Shown here in pieces: positions 15,324 through 23,274 of a stretch of 37,137 nucleotides of DNA (position 1 is the first letter of the stretch; every line of letters begins with the position of its first letter). The DNA lies in contig JADGNV010000186.1 in NCBI GenBank assembly GCA_017883285.1, forward strand, positions 1 through 37,137, read 5' to 3'. The translations under genes were made by a program, and so were the position numbers. The notes under the pieces are model-generated. The model saw only the letters and a program-made list of their open reading frames with translations. It made no database searches and was not told the DNA's origin. The stretch is from Candidatus Aminicenantota bacterium. GTDB taxonomy: Bacteria > Acidobacteriota > Aminicenantia > Aminicenantales > UBA4085.

Positions 15324-17120
15324 CTGGGCCGCGAGCTCGCGAAGCTCAAGGTCCGCGATAGGGCCTTCATCGGCCTCAAAGTCCTCATCATCTTCGGCGG
15401 CCTCCTTCTCGTTTCCCTGAATTTTCCGGCCCGGATCGCCCAGGCCGCGGTCTTTCTCGTCCTCTCCGGAGCGGCGTTCCTCGCGGCGTTCGCCGGCCAC
15501 GAGAAGCTGCTCTCGCGCATCCGTTTCCGGCGCCTCCTCCGCGTGCTCCGCGAGGAGGAGCTCCGCTCACTCGGGGGGGAATTTCCCGGGGAGGCCGCGG
15601 CCGGCGCGGAGTTCATCGACCCCTCCCATCCCTACTCCTCCGACCTGGATATCTTCGGCCCGCGCTCCCTCTTTCACTTCGTCAACCGGACGACCACCCG
15701 ACCGGGGCGGGACGCCCTGGCCGCGCTGATGAAAACGCCGCCCGAGGGGCGGCCGATCGCCGAACTTCAAACGGCCGTCCGGGATCTCGCCCCGCGGCTC
15801 GCTTACCGGATGCGCATCCGCGCTTTCGGCGAGGCCGCCGGAGCGACGGACCGGCCCGCGCTCTTCGACGGGCCGGCGGCCGCTTTCCCCGAGCGGCGCC
15901 GGAAGGCGATCGCCGTCCTGCTCTTCATCCTTCCGCCGGTCACACTCGCCGGGCTCGCGTTGGCGATCGCGGGCTTCCCCTGGGTCGCGTTCGCCGGACC
16001 GTTCCTTGCCCAGGCCGCCGTGAATCGCCTGACCGGGCCGGCGGCGGCCGCTCTCTATCGGTCTGCGGCCCGCGACGCCCGCATCCTTCGGGCCTACGCC
16101 GGCATCATTTCCGCAGCCGAGGCCGAGCGGTTCGCCGCGCCGGCCCTGGTCTCGTACCAACGGCTGCTCGGCGCAGGAGGCATGACCGCCTCCGCGGCCA
16201 TCCGCCGGCTCTCGAACCTTCTCGAATGGCTGGAGCTGCGGTCCAACCGGCCGCTTCATTTCTTGGCCAACAACATTCTCCTGTGGGACGTCTTCTTCGT
16301 CCGGCGGATCGAAGCCTGGCGCAAAAAGGCGGAACCTCACATCGGGGGCTGGCTCGAGGCGGTCGGCGGGATCGAGGCCCTCGCGAGCTTGGCTAACCTG
16401 GCCTTCAACAACCCCGATTGGATCTTTCCCCGCGTCGCGGACAACCCGGTCGACTCGGTCGTCAAGGACGACCTGGTCGTCGCAGATGTCGCGGACGCCG
16501 GCTTCCGGTTCAAGGCCACGGCGCTCGGCCATCCCCTGATTCCGGCCGCCGAGAGAGTGGCCAACGATTTCGAGATGGAGAGCGGCGGGGCCATCGCGGT
16601 CATCACCGGGCCCAACATGGCCGGGAAGAGCACGTTCCTCCGGACGGTCGGCGTCAATGCGGTCCTGGCCTTCGCCGGCGGGCCGGTCTGCGCCGCCGCC
16701 CTGGACATAGCGCCGTTTCGCCTCGCCGCCGGCATGAAATCGACCGATTCCCTGGACCGGCGCATGTCGCTGTTCTACGCCGAGCTCGAACGGCTGAAAA
16801 TGATCCTGGACGCGATCCGGGACCATCCCGGGACGTTCTTCATCATCGATGAGATGCTGAAGGGAACGAACGAAATGGACCGGCACAAGGGGGCGATGGC
16901 CCTGATGCGGCAGCTCATCCGGCGGCGCGCCACGGGGATCGTGGCCACTCACGACCTGGAACTCACGGGACTCGCGGCCGAGAGCCCCGCGGTGAGTAAC
17001 TATCACTTCGACGGCAACGTCGTCGGCGACAAGCTGGTCTTCGATTTCAAGCTGCGGCCCGGGATCTGCGAGAGCTTCAACGCCCTCCTGCTGATGAAGA
17101 GGATCGGCATCGAAGTCTGA
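15324..17120 (+). CDS. Membrane-associated MutS-family ATPase (start codon unusual)
   Basis: The C-terminal half is a MutS ATPase domain: Walker A GPNMAGKST (429-437 counted from 15324), Walker B FFIIDEM (Asp509), then LKGTNEMDRHKGAMAL and ATHDLELT. N-terminal to it are two adjacent hydrophobic helices (about 15-34 and 38-58) and another hydrophobic pair near 195-235, as in the membrane-linked MutS-related proteins; no mismatch-binding domain is present. The job is unknown, and it is not canonical mismatch repair MutS. The first ordinary in-frame start is GTG at 15543, but coding similarity clearly extends upstream (AKLKVRDRAFIGLKVLIIF). CTG at 15324, 9 nt after GGGGAGGGG, is my best guess. 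Residues 377-392 are encoded by a 48-nt repeat also found at 32140. Confidence 0.8.
   Translation: MGRELAKLKVRDRAFIGLKVLIIFGGLLLVSLNFPARIAQAAVFLVLSGAAFLAAFAGHEKLLSRIRFRRLLRVLREEELRSLGGEFPGEAAAGAEFIDPSHPYSSDLDIFGPRSLFHFVNRTTTRPGRDALAALMKTPPEGRPIAELQTAVRDLAPRLAYRMRIRAFGEAAGATDRPALFDGPAAAFPERRRKAIAVLLFILPPVTLAGLALAIAGFPWVAFAGPFLAQAAVNRLTGPAAAALYRSAARDARILRAYAGIISAAEAERFAAPALVSYQRLLGAGGMTASAAIRRLSNLLEWLELRSNRPLHFLANNILLWDVFFVRRIEAWRKKAEPHIGGWLEAVGGIEALASLANLAFNNPDWIFPRVADNPVDSVVKDDLVVADVADAGFRFKATALGHPLIPAAERVANDFEMESGGAIAVITGPNMAGKSTFLRTVGVNAVLAFAGGPVCAAALDIAPFRLAAGMKSTDSLDRRMSLFYAELERLKMILDAIRDHPGTFFIIDEMLKGTNEMDRHKGAMALMRQLIRRRATGIVATHDLELTGLAAESPAVSNYHFDGNVVGDKLVFDFKLRPGICESFNALLLMKRIGIEV
16452..16499 (+). 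repeat. 48-nt in-frame coding hairpin repeat, copy 1
   Basis: Encodes DSVVKDDLVVADVADA inside the MutS-like gene, just before the conserved FKATALGHPLI. Contains a perfect 7-bp stem GGTCGTC/GACGACC with loop AAG. It matches 32140-32187 at 43 of 48 positions in the same reading frame. Confidence 0.85.
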
Positions 17121-17142
17121 GAGAGTTGGGCTCCCCCGCGGC

Positions 17143-17172
17143 TTGCCAGCGCCCCCCTGTTCTTTCTATAAT
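17143..17172 (+). promoter_or_regulatory. Predicted promoter of the AOR gene
   Basis: TTGCCA (17143-17148), 18-bp spacer and a perfect TATAAT (17167-17172), 30 nt before the ATG. This makes the AOR gene an independent transcription unit. Confidence 0.65.
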
Positions 17173-17202
17173 CCCGGTGGGCATTCATAACAAGGAGACA
17201 TC

Positions 17203-19167
17203 ATGACTCATTCCGGCACCGGTTCGTTCGGCTACACGGGCCTCTGGGCCAGGATCGACCTCACGGCGCGCAAAGTCCGCATCGAGCCCGCCGACCCCGC
17301 CGCTTACCAGGATTACGTCGGGGGACGCGGCGTCCAAGCCCGTCTCATTCACGAGCACCTGCGGTCGATCGGACCCCTGAAGGACCCGCTCTCGCCCGGC
17401 AACCGGATCGTCGTCGGCAGCGCCGCCCTGAACGACACGGCCGTCCCGACCGCCGGCCGCGGCTCGTGCTCCTTCATCAGCCCCATGACCGTTTCGTCCG
17501 GGCCCGCTCCCTGGGTCCCCGGCCACAGGCCGGTCTCCGGAATGATCACCCATTCGAGCGCCGGCGGCCTGTTCCCCAACATGCTGAAGCGGGCGGGCAT
17601 CGACCACCTCATCATCGACGGCCGGGCCGATAAGCCGGTGCGCATCCTCGTCACGGAGGGAAAAGTCGAGATCCTCGACGCCGAGGACGAGCTCTTCGAG
17701 ACCGTGGAGGGCCGGAAGGTCGTCCGGACGGCCTCGGCCATCACCGATATTCTCACCCAAAAATATCCCGGCTCTTCCACCATGTGCCTGGGCCCAGCGG
17801 GCTGGAACCAGGTCGCCTACGCCTGCCTGACGGGCGACCGCCACCGGAACTTCGGTCGCGGCGGCGCGGGCGCGGTCTTCGGCTCCAAGAACCTCGTCGC
17901 CGTCACGGCCTACGGCCGGGCAGCGACCACCTATTTCAACGCCGAGGAATTCACCCGGCTGGCCAGGGAGATCGACACTCAGGTCAAAACGCACGTCGCC
18001 GATCCGAAATGGACGGCCTCGTTCCGGCCCACGACCGGCACGACCTGGTGGCTCGACCGCGCTTTCAACGGCAAGTACCTGGGAAAGCAGGGCGGCTATC
18101 TTCCCTGGCACAATTTCGACGAGGGCTGGTTTCCGCCCGAGGACCAGGCCAAGGTGGGGACGGACGCGTTCCTCGCGATTTCGGGACGGCACCACGTCTG
18201 CAACCGCTGCCGGCACGTCATGTGCACCCGCTCGGCCAAGGTCGAAGCCGGCCCCTACGCCGGCGACGGCGTCCGGCCCGAGTTCGAGACCGTGGCCCTC
18301 TGGATCAACTGCTGCATCCTCGACCGCGACGCCCTGTTCCACATGAATTTTCTCTGCAACGAGTACGGGATCGACACCATGACCCTCGGGAGTGTCATGG
18401 CCGGGGCCATGGACCTCACCGAGAAGGGGTTCATGAAAAAATTTCCGGGCGCGCCCTCCTTCGGCAGCGCGCCGGACATGATCCGGACGCTCAAGGACAT
18501 CGCCTATGGAACGGGCGACGTCGGCAAGCTCCTCGCCCAACCCTCCGATGGCGTGATCGTGGAGGTCGGCGCGGCGAACTCCGGCGCCTCGCTCCAGGAC
18601 ATCGCCCGCTGCATCACCACAGCCTACGGCGGGCTCGGCTACGCCGGCATCGAGCCCAAGGCCTTCCCCGGCATGTTCGCCGCCTACGGGACATCGAACC
18701 GCGGCCGCGGCGACCACACCTACGCCTGGACCATCCAGGCCGAGGAGGGCGGCCTCGAGGGCGCCGGGAACCTGGCCGCCTATGTCGCCGGCGGGCAGGT
18801 CGGAAAAGCGCTCGTCGATTCCATGGGCCTCTGCGACTTCTTCACCGAGGACCATACCTCGGAGACGTTCCTGGCGCTGTACCATGCCCTGACCGGGCTC
18901 GAATACACGACCGCCTCGATGACCGCCTGCGGCCGGCGCATCTACGCCCTCGAACGCCACATCAACAACGGCCAGGGCCGGACGCGGGCCTACGACGCCT
19001 ACGTCCCGCCCAAGCTCACCGTCCCGATGACGAGCGGGGCGCACAAAGGCCGGGCCGTCGACGAAAAATACTACGGCGAGATCCTGGACGCCTACTACGA
19101 GCACCAGGGCTGGACGAAGGACGGCGTCGTGCCGCCCGAAAAGCTGAAAGAACTCGGCGTTTCGTGA
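17203..19167 (+). CDS. Aldehyde ferredoxin oxidoreductase family tungsto-enzyme
   Basis: A 654-residue AOR-family protein; members oxidise aldehydes (or related substrates) with ferredoxin, using a tungsten bis-pterin and one [4Fe-4S] cluster. The N-terminal domain has IDLTARKVRIEP and YVGGRGVQARLIHE, typical pterin-contacting sequence; GRGGAGAVFGSKNLVAV (about 224-240) is another strong marker. Cluster ligands appear to be Cys333, Cys336 and Cys341 (CNRCRHVMC), then Cys544 in DSMGLCDFF. The first three are spaced CX2CX4C, one residue longer than the usual CX2CX3C. SD AAGGAG precedes the ATG. No ferredoxin or MoaD-like gene is adjacent. Substrate unknown; the tup importer and moa/mog genes in this window can supply metal and cofactor. 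Confidence 0.9.
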   Translation: MTHSGTGSFGYTGLWARIDLTARKVRIEPADPAAYQDYVGGRGVQARLIHEHLRSIGPLKDPLSPGNRIVVGSAALNDTAVPTAGRGSCSFISPMTVSSGPAPWVPGHRPVSGMITHSSAGGLFPNMLKRAGIDHLIIDGRADKPVRILVTEGKVEILDAEDELFETVEGRKVVRTASAITDILTQKYPGSSTMCLGPAGWNQVAYACLTGDRHRNFGRGGAGAVFGSKNLVAVTAYGRAATTYFNAEEFTRLAREIDTQVKTHVADPKWTASFRPTTGTTWWLDRAFNGKYLGKQGGYLPWHNFDEGWFPPEDQAKVGTDAFLAISGRHHVCNRCRHVMCTRSAKVEAGPYAGDGVRPEFETVALWINCCILDRDALFHMNFLCNEYGIDTMTLGSVMAGAMDLTEKGFMKKFPGAPSFGSAPDMIRTLKDIAYGTGDVGKLLAQPSDGVIVEVGAANSGASLQDIARCITTAYGGLGYAGIEPKAFPGMFAAYGTSNRGRGDHTYAWTIQAEEGGLEGAGNLAAYVAGGQVGKALVDSMGLCDFFTEDHTSETFLALYHALTGLEYTTASMTACGRRIYALERHINNGQGRTRAYDAYVPPKLTVPMTSGAHKGRAVDEKYYGEILDAYYEHQGWTKDGVVPPEKLKELGVS

Positions 19168-19195
19168 TGCCGGTCCGGCGGCGGCCGGTGGGGCG

Positions 19196-20683
19196 CTAAT
19201 CCAAGCTCTTGTACGTGAATTCCCCGATCTTGACCGACCCCGGACCCCTGACGTAGACGCCGAGTTTCAGGCTCGCGAACGAGCCCAGGACGTTGTGGTG
19301 ATAGCCGGAGACCTCCGTGGAATTCGGGAGGGGTTTCCACGACTTGCCGTTGTCGCTGTAGAACATCTGGAGATCGAACTCCGCCATCTTCAACTTCAGG
19401 TACTTGACGGACGGACTCTTGATCCGGGCGCCGAAGGCCGCGCCCTTGGCCAGCCCCTCCACGTTGCCCTTTCTCAAGCCGATACCGGCGAACATCTTGG
19501 CGTTGTAATACGCGACGAGGCCGGTCTCGACGTCCCCTTCGGTCTCGAGCCGGACCGAAGCCTCGTAGGAATGGTCCCCGACCGGGACGAGGAGGGCCCG
19601 GACATCGACCGCGTTGCCCTGGAGGACCAGGCGGCCGTCCTTAAGGGCATGGTTTTCGAAGGCGCCCGGCCCCGAGAACTGCCATTGAAGCTTGAGGGAC
19701 GCGCCCGCGAAGCCGTCCGATTCGACGGCGGTGTTCCGGAGCCGATAGAGGGGGCCTTCGGCCTTGGAATCGCGGACGGTCTTGAACCAGCCGGCCTTCG
19801 TCCACTCGATGGGCTCGATCAGGGTGTTGCGGCCGAGGGGGAAATAGCCGTTTTCATAGGCGTGGTAGACGATGTACCATCGGCCGTCGGCGTCGTCGAA
19901 GATCGTGCCGTGCCCCTTGGACCAGTACTTCTCGGCGCGGGACCAGGTTTTGACGACCGGATTGAGGGGGCTGTTCTTGTAGGGCCCGAGCGGACTCTTG
20001 GACCGGGCCGAGACGACCATGTGGCTCGTCGAGGGACCGGACGTCCCACCCTGGGCCGTCGTCAGGAAGTAATAGCCTTTGGCGAACGTCAGTTTGGGCG
20101 ATTCCGGGTAAAACCCCTCGACGACCCAGTCTTCGGGGTATTTCCAGCCTTCATAATAGACCCTGGGCGCTCCCACGACCGACAGCCCGTCGGGGGCGAG
20201 CTTGACGGCCCGGCCGCCGGCGACGAAGAGATATCGTTTTCCGTCGGATGTCGCGATATGTCCGGGATCGATTCCCGCGAGTTTGAGGTCCACGGGCTCG
20301 CTCCACGGCCCTTCGGGCCGGTCGGCGGTCACCACCCAGTTCGTCCGGGCGGCGGGGAAATAGATGTAGAACTTGTTCTTGAAATACACGAGGTCGGGCG
20401 CCAAGACATCTCCCACCGGCTTGCGCAGGGCGAAGCCGATCCTCTGCCAGGAGACGAGGTCGGTCGAATGCCAGATCAGGAGGCCGGGCAGCGTGCGGTT
20501 CGAGGAATGGGTCATATAGAAATCCCGGCCGACGCGGACGACGGTCGGATCGGGAAAATCGCCGGCCAGCACCACCCGGATTTCGCCCTTCGCCGGGGCC
20601 GCGGGCGGCGGCGTCTGCGAGGCGGGCGCAGCCGCGGCCGCGAGCAGGACCCCCAGGAAAATTCCGATCCCGATTCTTTTCAT
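19196..20683 (-). CDS. Secreted glycoside hydrolase family 43 protein
   Basis: A 495-residue exported enzyme: signal peptide MKRIGIGIFLGVLLAAAAA, then a five-bladed propeller domain of GH43 (beta-xylosidase/arabinofuranosidase type). Candidate catalytic residues are Asp in AGDFPDPTVVRVG (general base), Asp in GIDPGHIATSDGKRYLF (pKa modulator) and Glu in VEGFYPESPKLT (acid). The last ~170 residues form a concanavalin-like C-terminal domain (LKLQWQFSGPGAFENHALKD, SVRLETEGDVETGLVAYYN, YSDNGKSWKPLPNSTEVSG). It probably trims plant-type arabinose or xylose side chains in the periplasm or outside. GGAGAGAG precedes the ATG. The 3' end converges on the AOR gene with 28 nt between them. Confidence 0.88.
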   Translation of the reverse strand: MKRIGIGIFLGVLLAAAAAPASQTPPPAAPAKGEIRVVLAGDFPDPTVVRVGRDFYMTHSSNRTLPGLLIWHSTDLVSWQRIGFALRKPVGDVLAPDLVYFKNKFYIYFPAARTNWVVTADRPEGPWSEPVDLKLAGIDPGHIATSDGKRYLFVAGGRAVKLAPDGLSVVGAPRVYYEGWKYPEDWVVEGFYPESPKLTFAKGYYFLTTAQGGTSGPSTSHMVVSARSKSPLGPYKNSPLNPVVKTWSRAEKYWSKGHGTIFDDADGRWYIVYHAYENGYFPLGRNTLIEPIEWTKAGWFKTVRDSKAEGPLYRLRNTAVESDGFAGASLKLQWQFSGPGAFENHALKDGRLVLQGNAVDVRALLVPVGDHSYEASVRLETEGDVETGLVAYYNAKMFAGIGLRKGNVEGLAKGAAFGARIKSPSVKYLKLKMAEFDLQMFYSDNGKSWKPLPNSTEVSGYHHNVLGSFASLKLGVYVRGPGSVKIGEFTYKSLD

Positions 20684-20795
20684 CGTTCTCTCTCCGATTC
20701 CGAATTTCTCAAAAACGCAGGGACATGCAGGTCAGGCCGCCGTCCAAAATCGGGGCCGGGCCTGCGGACGATCGCCCGTGTGAACATCGCCGTGA

Positions 20796-20824
20796 ATTGT
20801 ATGCGACCGCGGCCCGGGATGCAA
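20796..20824 (-). promoter_or_regulatory. Predicted promoter of the GH43 gene
   Basis: Minus-strand TTGCAT (20819-20824), 17-bp spacer, TACAAT (20796-20801). The leader to the start codon would be about 105 nt. Confidence 0.5.
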
Positions 20825-20868
20825 CCCGGCATCGGCGACAGCCCGCGGGCGGGCCCATCCCTCCTCAT

Positions 20869-20897
20869 TTGAATTCCCCGCGCCTTTTCGATAGGAT
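20869..20897 (+). promoter_or_regulatory. Predicted promoter of the M24 peptidase gene
   Basis: TTGAAT (20869-20874), 17-bp spacer, TAGGAT (20892-20897). It yields a leader of about 75 nt containing two stem-loops. Confidence 0.5.
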
Positions 20898-20912
20898 ACG
20901 AAGGATGAAGCC

Positions 20913-20963
20913 GGCGGCTGGGACGCCGCCCGTGAGGGCGATCGCGTCCCCTGACGCCCTCAC
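20913..20963 (+). promoter_or_regulatory. Two tandem stem-loops in the leader of the M24 peptidase
   Basis: First stem GGCGGC/GCCGCC (20913-20918 and 20925-20930); second a perfect 9-bp stem GTGAGGGCG/CGCCCTCAC (20932-20940 and 20955-20963) that ends 1 nt before the SD AAAGGAG. The position suggests an effect on ribosome access or mRNA stability. No known riboswitch class is recognised. Confidence 0.4.
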
Positions 20964-20978
20964 GAAAGGAGCACGACC

Positions 20979-22163
20979 ATGTCCCTCATTCAGGAAAAGG
21001 TGAAACAGGCCGTTGGCCTGCTCGCCGAATTCGACATCGACCTCTGGCTGACCTTCACCCGCGAGAGCGCCATCAACGGCGATCCGACGCTCGTCTTCCT
21101 CGCCCCCGGCCCCGTGACGTGGCACTCGGCCTTCCTCGTCGGCCGCGACGGACGGACGCGGGCCATCGTCGGGCTCTACGACCAGAAGACGATCGAGGAC
21201 GCGGCCGCTTATGACGGCGTTACGGGCTACGTCAAGAGCTTCAAGGAGCCGCTTCAGGAATACGTGAAGGCGGTTGCCCCGGCGAAGATCGGGATCAATT
21301 TTTCGGAGGGCAGCGAGATCTGCGACGGGCTGACTCACGGGCTGTATCTCACCCTCCTCGCGACGCTGACCGAAATCGGGATGGAGGGCCGCCTCGTCTC
21401 CGCGGAGAAGGTCGTCTCGGCCCTCCGCGAACGAAAGACGGCCGCCGAAATCGCGGACATCAAGGCCGCCGTCAAACGGACGGAGGCGATTTTCCGGAAA
21501 GTCGCGAAGTTCATCGTCCCGGGCAGGACCGAGGCCGAGATCGCCGCCTTCATGTCGGCCGAGGTCAAACGGCGCAAGCTCGCGCCGGCCTGGGACCCGG
21601 CCACCTGCCCGGCCGTCTTCAGCGGGCCGGAGACGGCCGGCGCCCACTACGCCCCGACCGCCCGGCGGATCGAGCGCGGCCACGTCCTCAACATGGACTT
21701 CGGGGTCAAGGTGAACGGCTACTGCTCCGACCTGCAGCGGACGTTCTATGTCCTGGGCGAAGGCGAGACCGACGCGCCGGACGAGGTGAAGCGCGGGTTC
21801 GCGACCATCGTCGAGGCGGTGGAGGCGGCCCGGCGGGCGATGAAGCCCGGCGTCCAGGGCGTCGCCGTCGACGCGATCGCCCGGAAGATCATCACGGACG
21901 CCGGCTACGCGGAGTTCCCTCACGCCCTCGGCCATCAAGTCGGCCGCTTCCCCCACGACGGCACGGCCCTCCTCGGCCCGGCCTGGGAGAAATACACCCA
22001 GAAACCGTATCAGGCGCTCGAGGAGGGCATGGTGTTCACCATCGAACCGCGCCTGACCGTGCCCGGCCGCGGCGTGGTGACGATCGAGGACATGGTCCTA
22101 GTCACCAAGCGGGGCGCGGCCTGGCTGTCCAAGCCGCAGAAGGACCTGATCCTGATCCAATAG
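20979..22163 (+). CDS. Xaa-Pro aminopeptidase/M24 metallopeptidase
   Basis: A 394-residue cytoplasmic peptidase with an N-terminal creatinase-like domain (residues 1-155) and a C-terminal pita-bread catalytic domain. All five expected metal ligands are visible: Asp in NMDFGVK, Asp in GYCSDLQRTF, His in HALGHQVGR, Glu in FTIEPRL and Glu in TIEDMVL, consistent with a di-manganese or di-cobalt centre. It should remove N-terminal residues before proline or cleave Xaa-Pro dipeptides, releasing amino acids from imported peptides. There is no signal peptide. The ATG follows AAAGGAG by 7 nt. It is flanked by unrelated genes, with its own promoter and structured leader. Confidence 0.9.
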   Translation: MSLIQEKVKQAVGLLAEFDIDLWLTFTRESAINGDPTLVFLAPGPVTWHSAFLVGRDGRTRAIVGLYDQKTIEDAAAYDGVTGYVKSFKEPLQEYVKAVAPAKIGINFSEGSEICDGLTHGLYLTLLATLTEIGMEGRLVSAEKVVSALRERKTAAEIADIKAAVKRTEAIFRKVAKFIVPGRTEAEIAAFMSAEVKRRKLAPAWDPATCPAVFSGPETAGAHYAPTARRIERGHVLNMDFGVKVNGYCSDLQRTFYVLGEGETDAPDEVKRGFATIVEAVEAARRAMKPGVQGVAVDAIARKIITDAGYAEFPHALGHQVGRFPHDGTALLGPAWEKYTQKPYQALEEGMVFTIEPRLTVPGRGVVTIEDMVLVTKRGAAWLSKPQKDLILIQ

Positions 22164-22205
22164 CGGCTATTTCTTCTTCTTGTATATTCCGAACATCGCC
22201 CTGAA

Positions 22206-23099
22206 TCAATCCGGGGTTTTCGTCATCGAACGGACGTCAGCGGGGGCGACGCCCTTTCCGGGCGCGAGCTGGACGATGGCCCAGATCTTGAGCGGCTCGG
22301 CGAGGCCCATCATGCCGCCCCGGCCGCCCATCCCGCCCGCGCCGCCCCTTCCGCCGCGGCCGCCCATCCCACCGCCGCGGCCGCCCCCGCCTCCGGGCAT
22401 GCCGCCCCGATTATTGCTGGGGATCGACGAGGAGTCGAACTTCGGCGTCTCGAAGCCGATGCCGACCGTCCGGCCCGGCGGTGTCCCCACCGCGACGGGA
22501 TGCGCAGCGTCCGCCGCCAGCGGGATTTTCATCTCGTAGACGAGCAGCCCCGTCGAAGGCGTCATCTTGACCTCGAAGCCTTTCAAGTCCGCGACCTTGA
22601 AGCGCTGGGGAGGCTCCTTTTCCGAGCGGACGATTTCGAGCTCGGCCAGCGCGCCCTCGGGGAGCGCGGGCAGCGTCGGCCCCTCCCCCTCGGCGCCCAT
22701 CCGCATCGGCGGCCGCTCGCCGGGCGGAAGGCCGAGCGGATACCGGATCCCGAGCACCTTCTCCTTGCCGCCCTTCGGGTCGAACCAAACCGTCAGGCCT
22801 TGGGACAGGACCTGGTACCTCTGGAAGGCTTCCTCGACGAGAACGGCGATGTAAAGGAACTGGCCGTCGTTCACGAAGCCGATCATCATCCGCTCTCCCG
22901 GCACGACGAACAGCTCGCCCTGCCAATCGTCGGTCCGGCCGTCGATCGTGATCGGCTGGGTCAGGGGACGGCTCTCGGTCGTGTACATATTGAAGGACGC
23001 GCAGCCGGCCAGGGTCAGAATCCCCGCGGCCAGGACGCCGATGAGCGCCGGCCTTTTCAGGAACCTAAGACGGCGGGATTTTATCTTTGGCTTCGACAT
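22206..23099 (-). CDS. Lipoprotein with CBM9-like N-terminus and glycine-rich segment
   Basis: A 297-residue lipoprotein: basic start, hydrophobic stretch and lipobox LAGC (Cys33), then ITIDGRTDDWQGELF, which resembles the first strand of CBM9-like domains and of the DUF5916 proteins, and FLYIAVLVEEAFQRY. Near residues 235-268 lies a Gly/Arg/Met-rich stretch with repeated GGMGGRGG units, followed by a conserved-looking end (LKIWAIVQLAPGKGVAPADV). Function unknown. It is transcribed divergently from the DUF5916 gene at 23275, suggesting a shared envelope task. SD AAGGAGG is placed well before the ATG. The low-complexity DNA (about 22296-22400) may be prone to assembly error. Confidence 0.75.
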   Translation of the reverse strand: MSKPKIKSRRLRFLKRPALIGVLAAGILTLAGCASFNMYTTESRPLTQPITIDGRTDDWQGELFVVPGERMMIGFVNDGQFLYIAVLVEEAFQRYQVLSQGLTVWFDPKGGKEKVLGIRYPLGLPPGERPPMRMGAEGEGPTLPALPEGALAELEIVRSEKEPPQRFKVADLKGFEVKMTPSTGLLVYEMKIPLAADAAHPVAVGTPPGRTVGIGFETPKFDSSSIPSNNRGGMPGGGGGRGGGMGGRGGRGGAGGMGGRGGMMGLAEPLKIWAIVQLAPGKGVAPADVRSMTKTPD

Positions 23100-23248
23100 G
23101 GGACCTCCTTCGCCTCTCTATTAGACCACAAATCGTCCAAAACCGTGGTTCTTCAAAGGGAAGGAGGTCTAATTTTTAGACATTTTTTCCAAAATAGGCA
23201 ACCTCGGGCGGCCTGAATCCGTATATTCTATGGAGGAGATTGGAAAAA

Positions 23249-23272
23249 ATGAAAGCAAGCGAAGAGAAATAG
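23249..23272 (+). CDS. Possible 7-codon leader ORF upstream of DUF5916 gene
   Basis: ATG at 23249, ten nt after a strong SD GGAGGAG (23232-23238), reads MKASEEK and stops at 23270-23272, two nt before the DUF5916 ATG at 23275. The main gene itself has no strong SD, so re-initiation after this mini-ORF is plausible. Such short ORFs also arise by chance. Confidence 0.3.
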   Translation: MKASEEK

Positions 23273-23274
23273 AG

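Noticed and set aside
17185-19104. 639-codon open frame antisense to the AOR gene
   Set aside because: Composition-driven Gly/Val/Asp-rich shadow of a well-supported enzyme.
22296-22400. Tandem DNA repeat as a mobile element
   Set aside because: The repetition encodes an in-frame Gly/Arg/Met-rich protein segment and has no flanking inverted or direct repeats.
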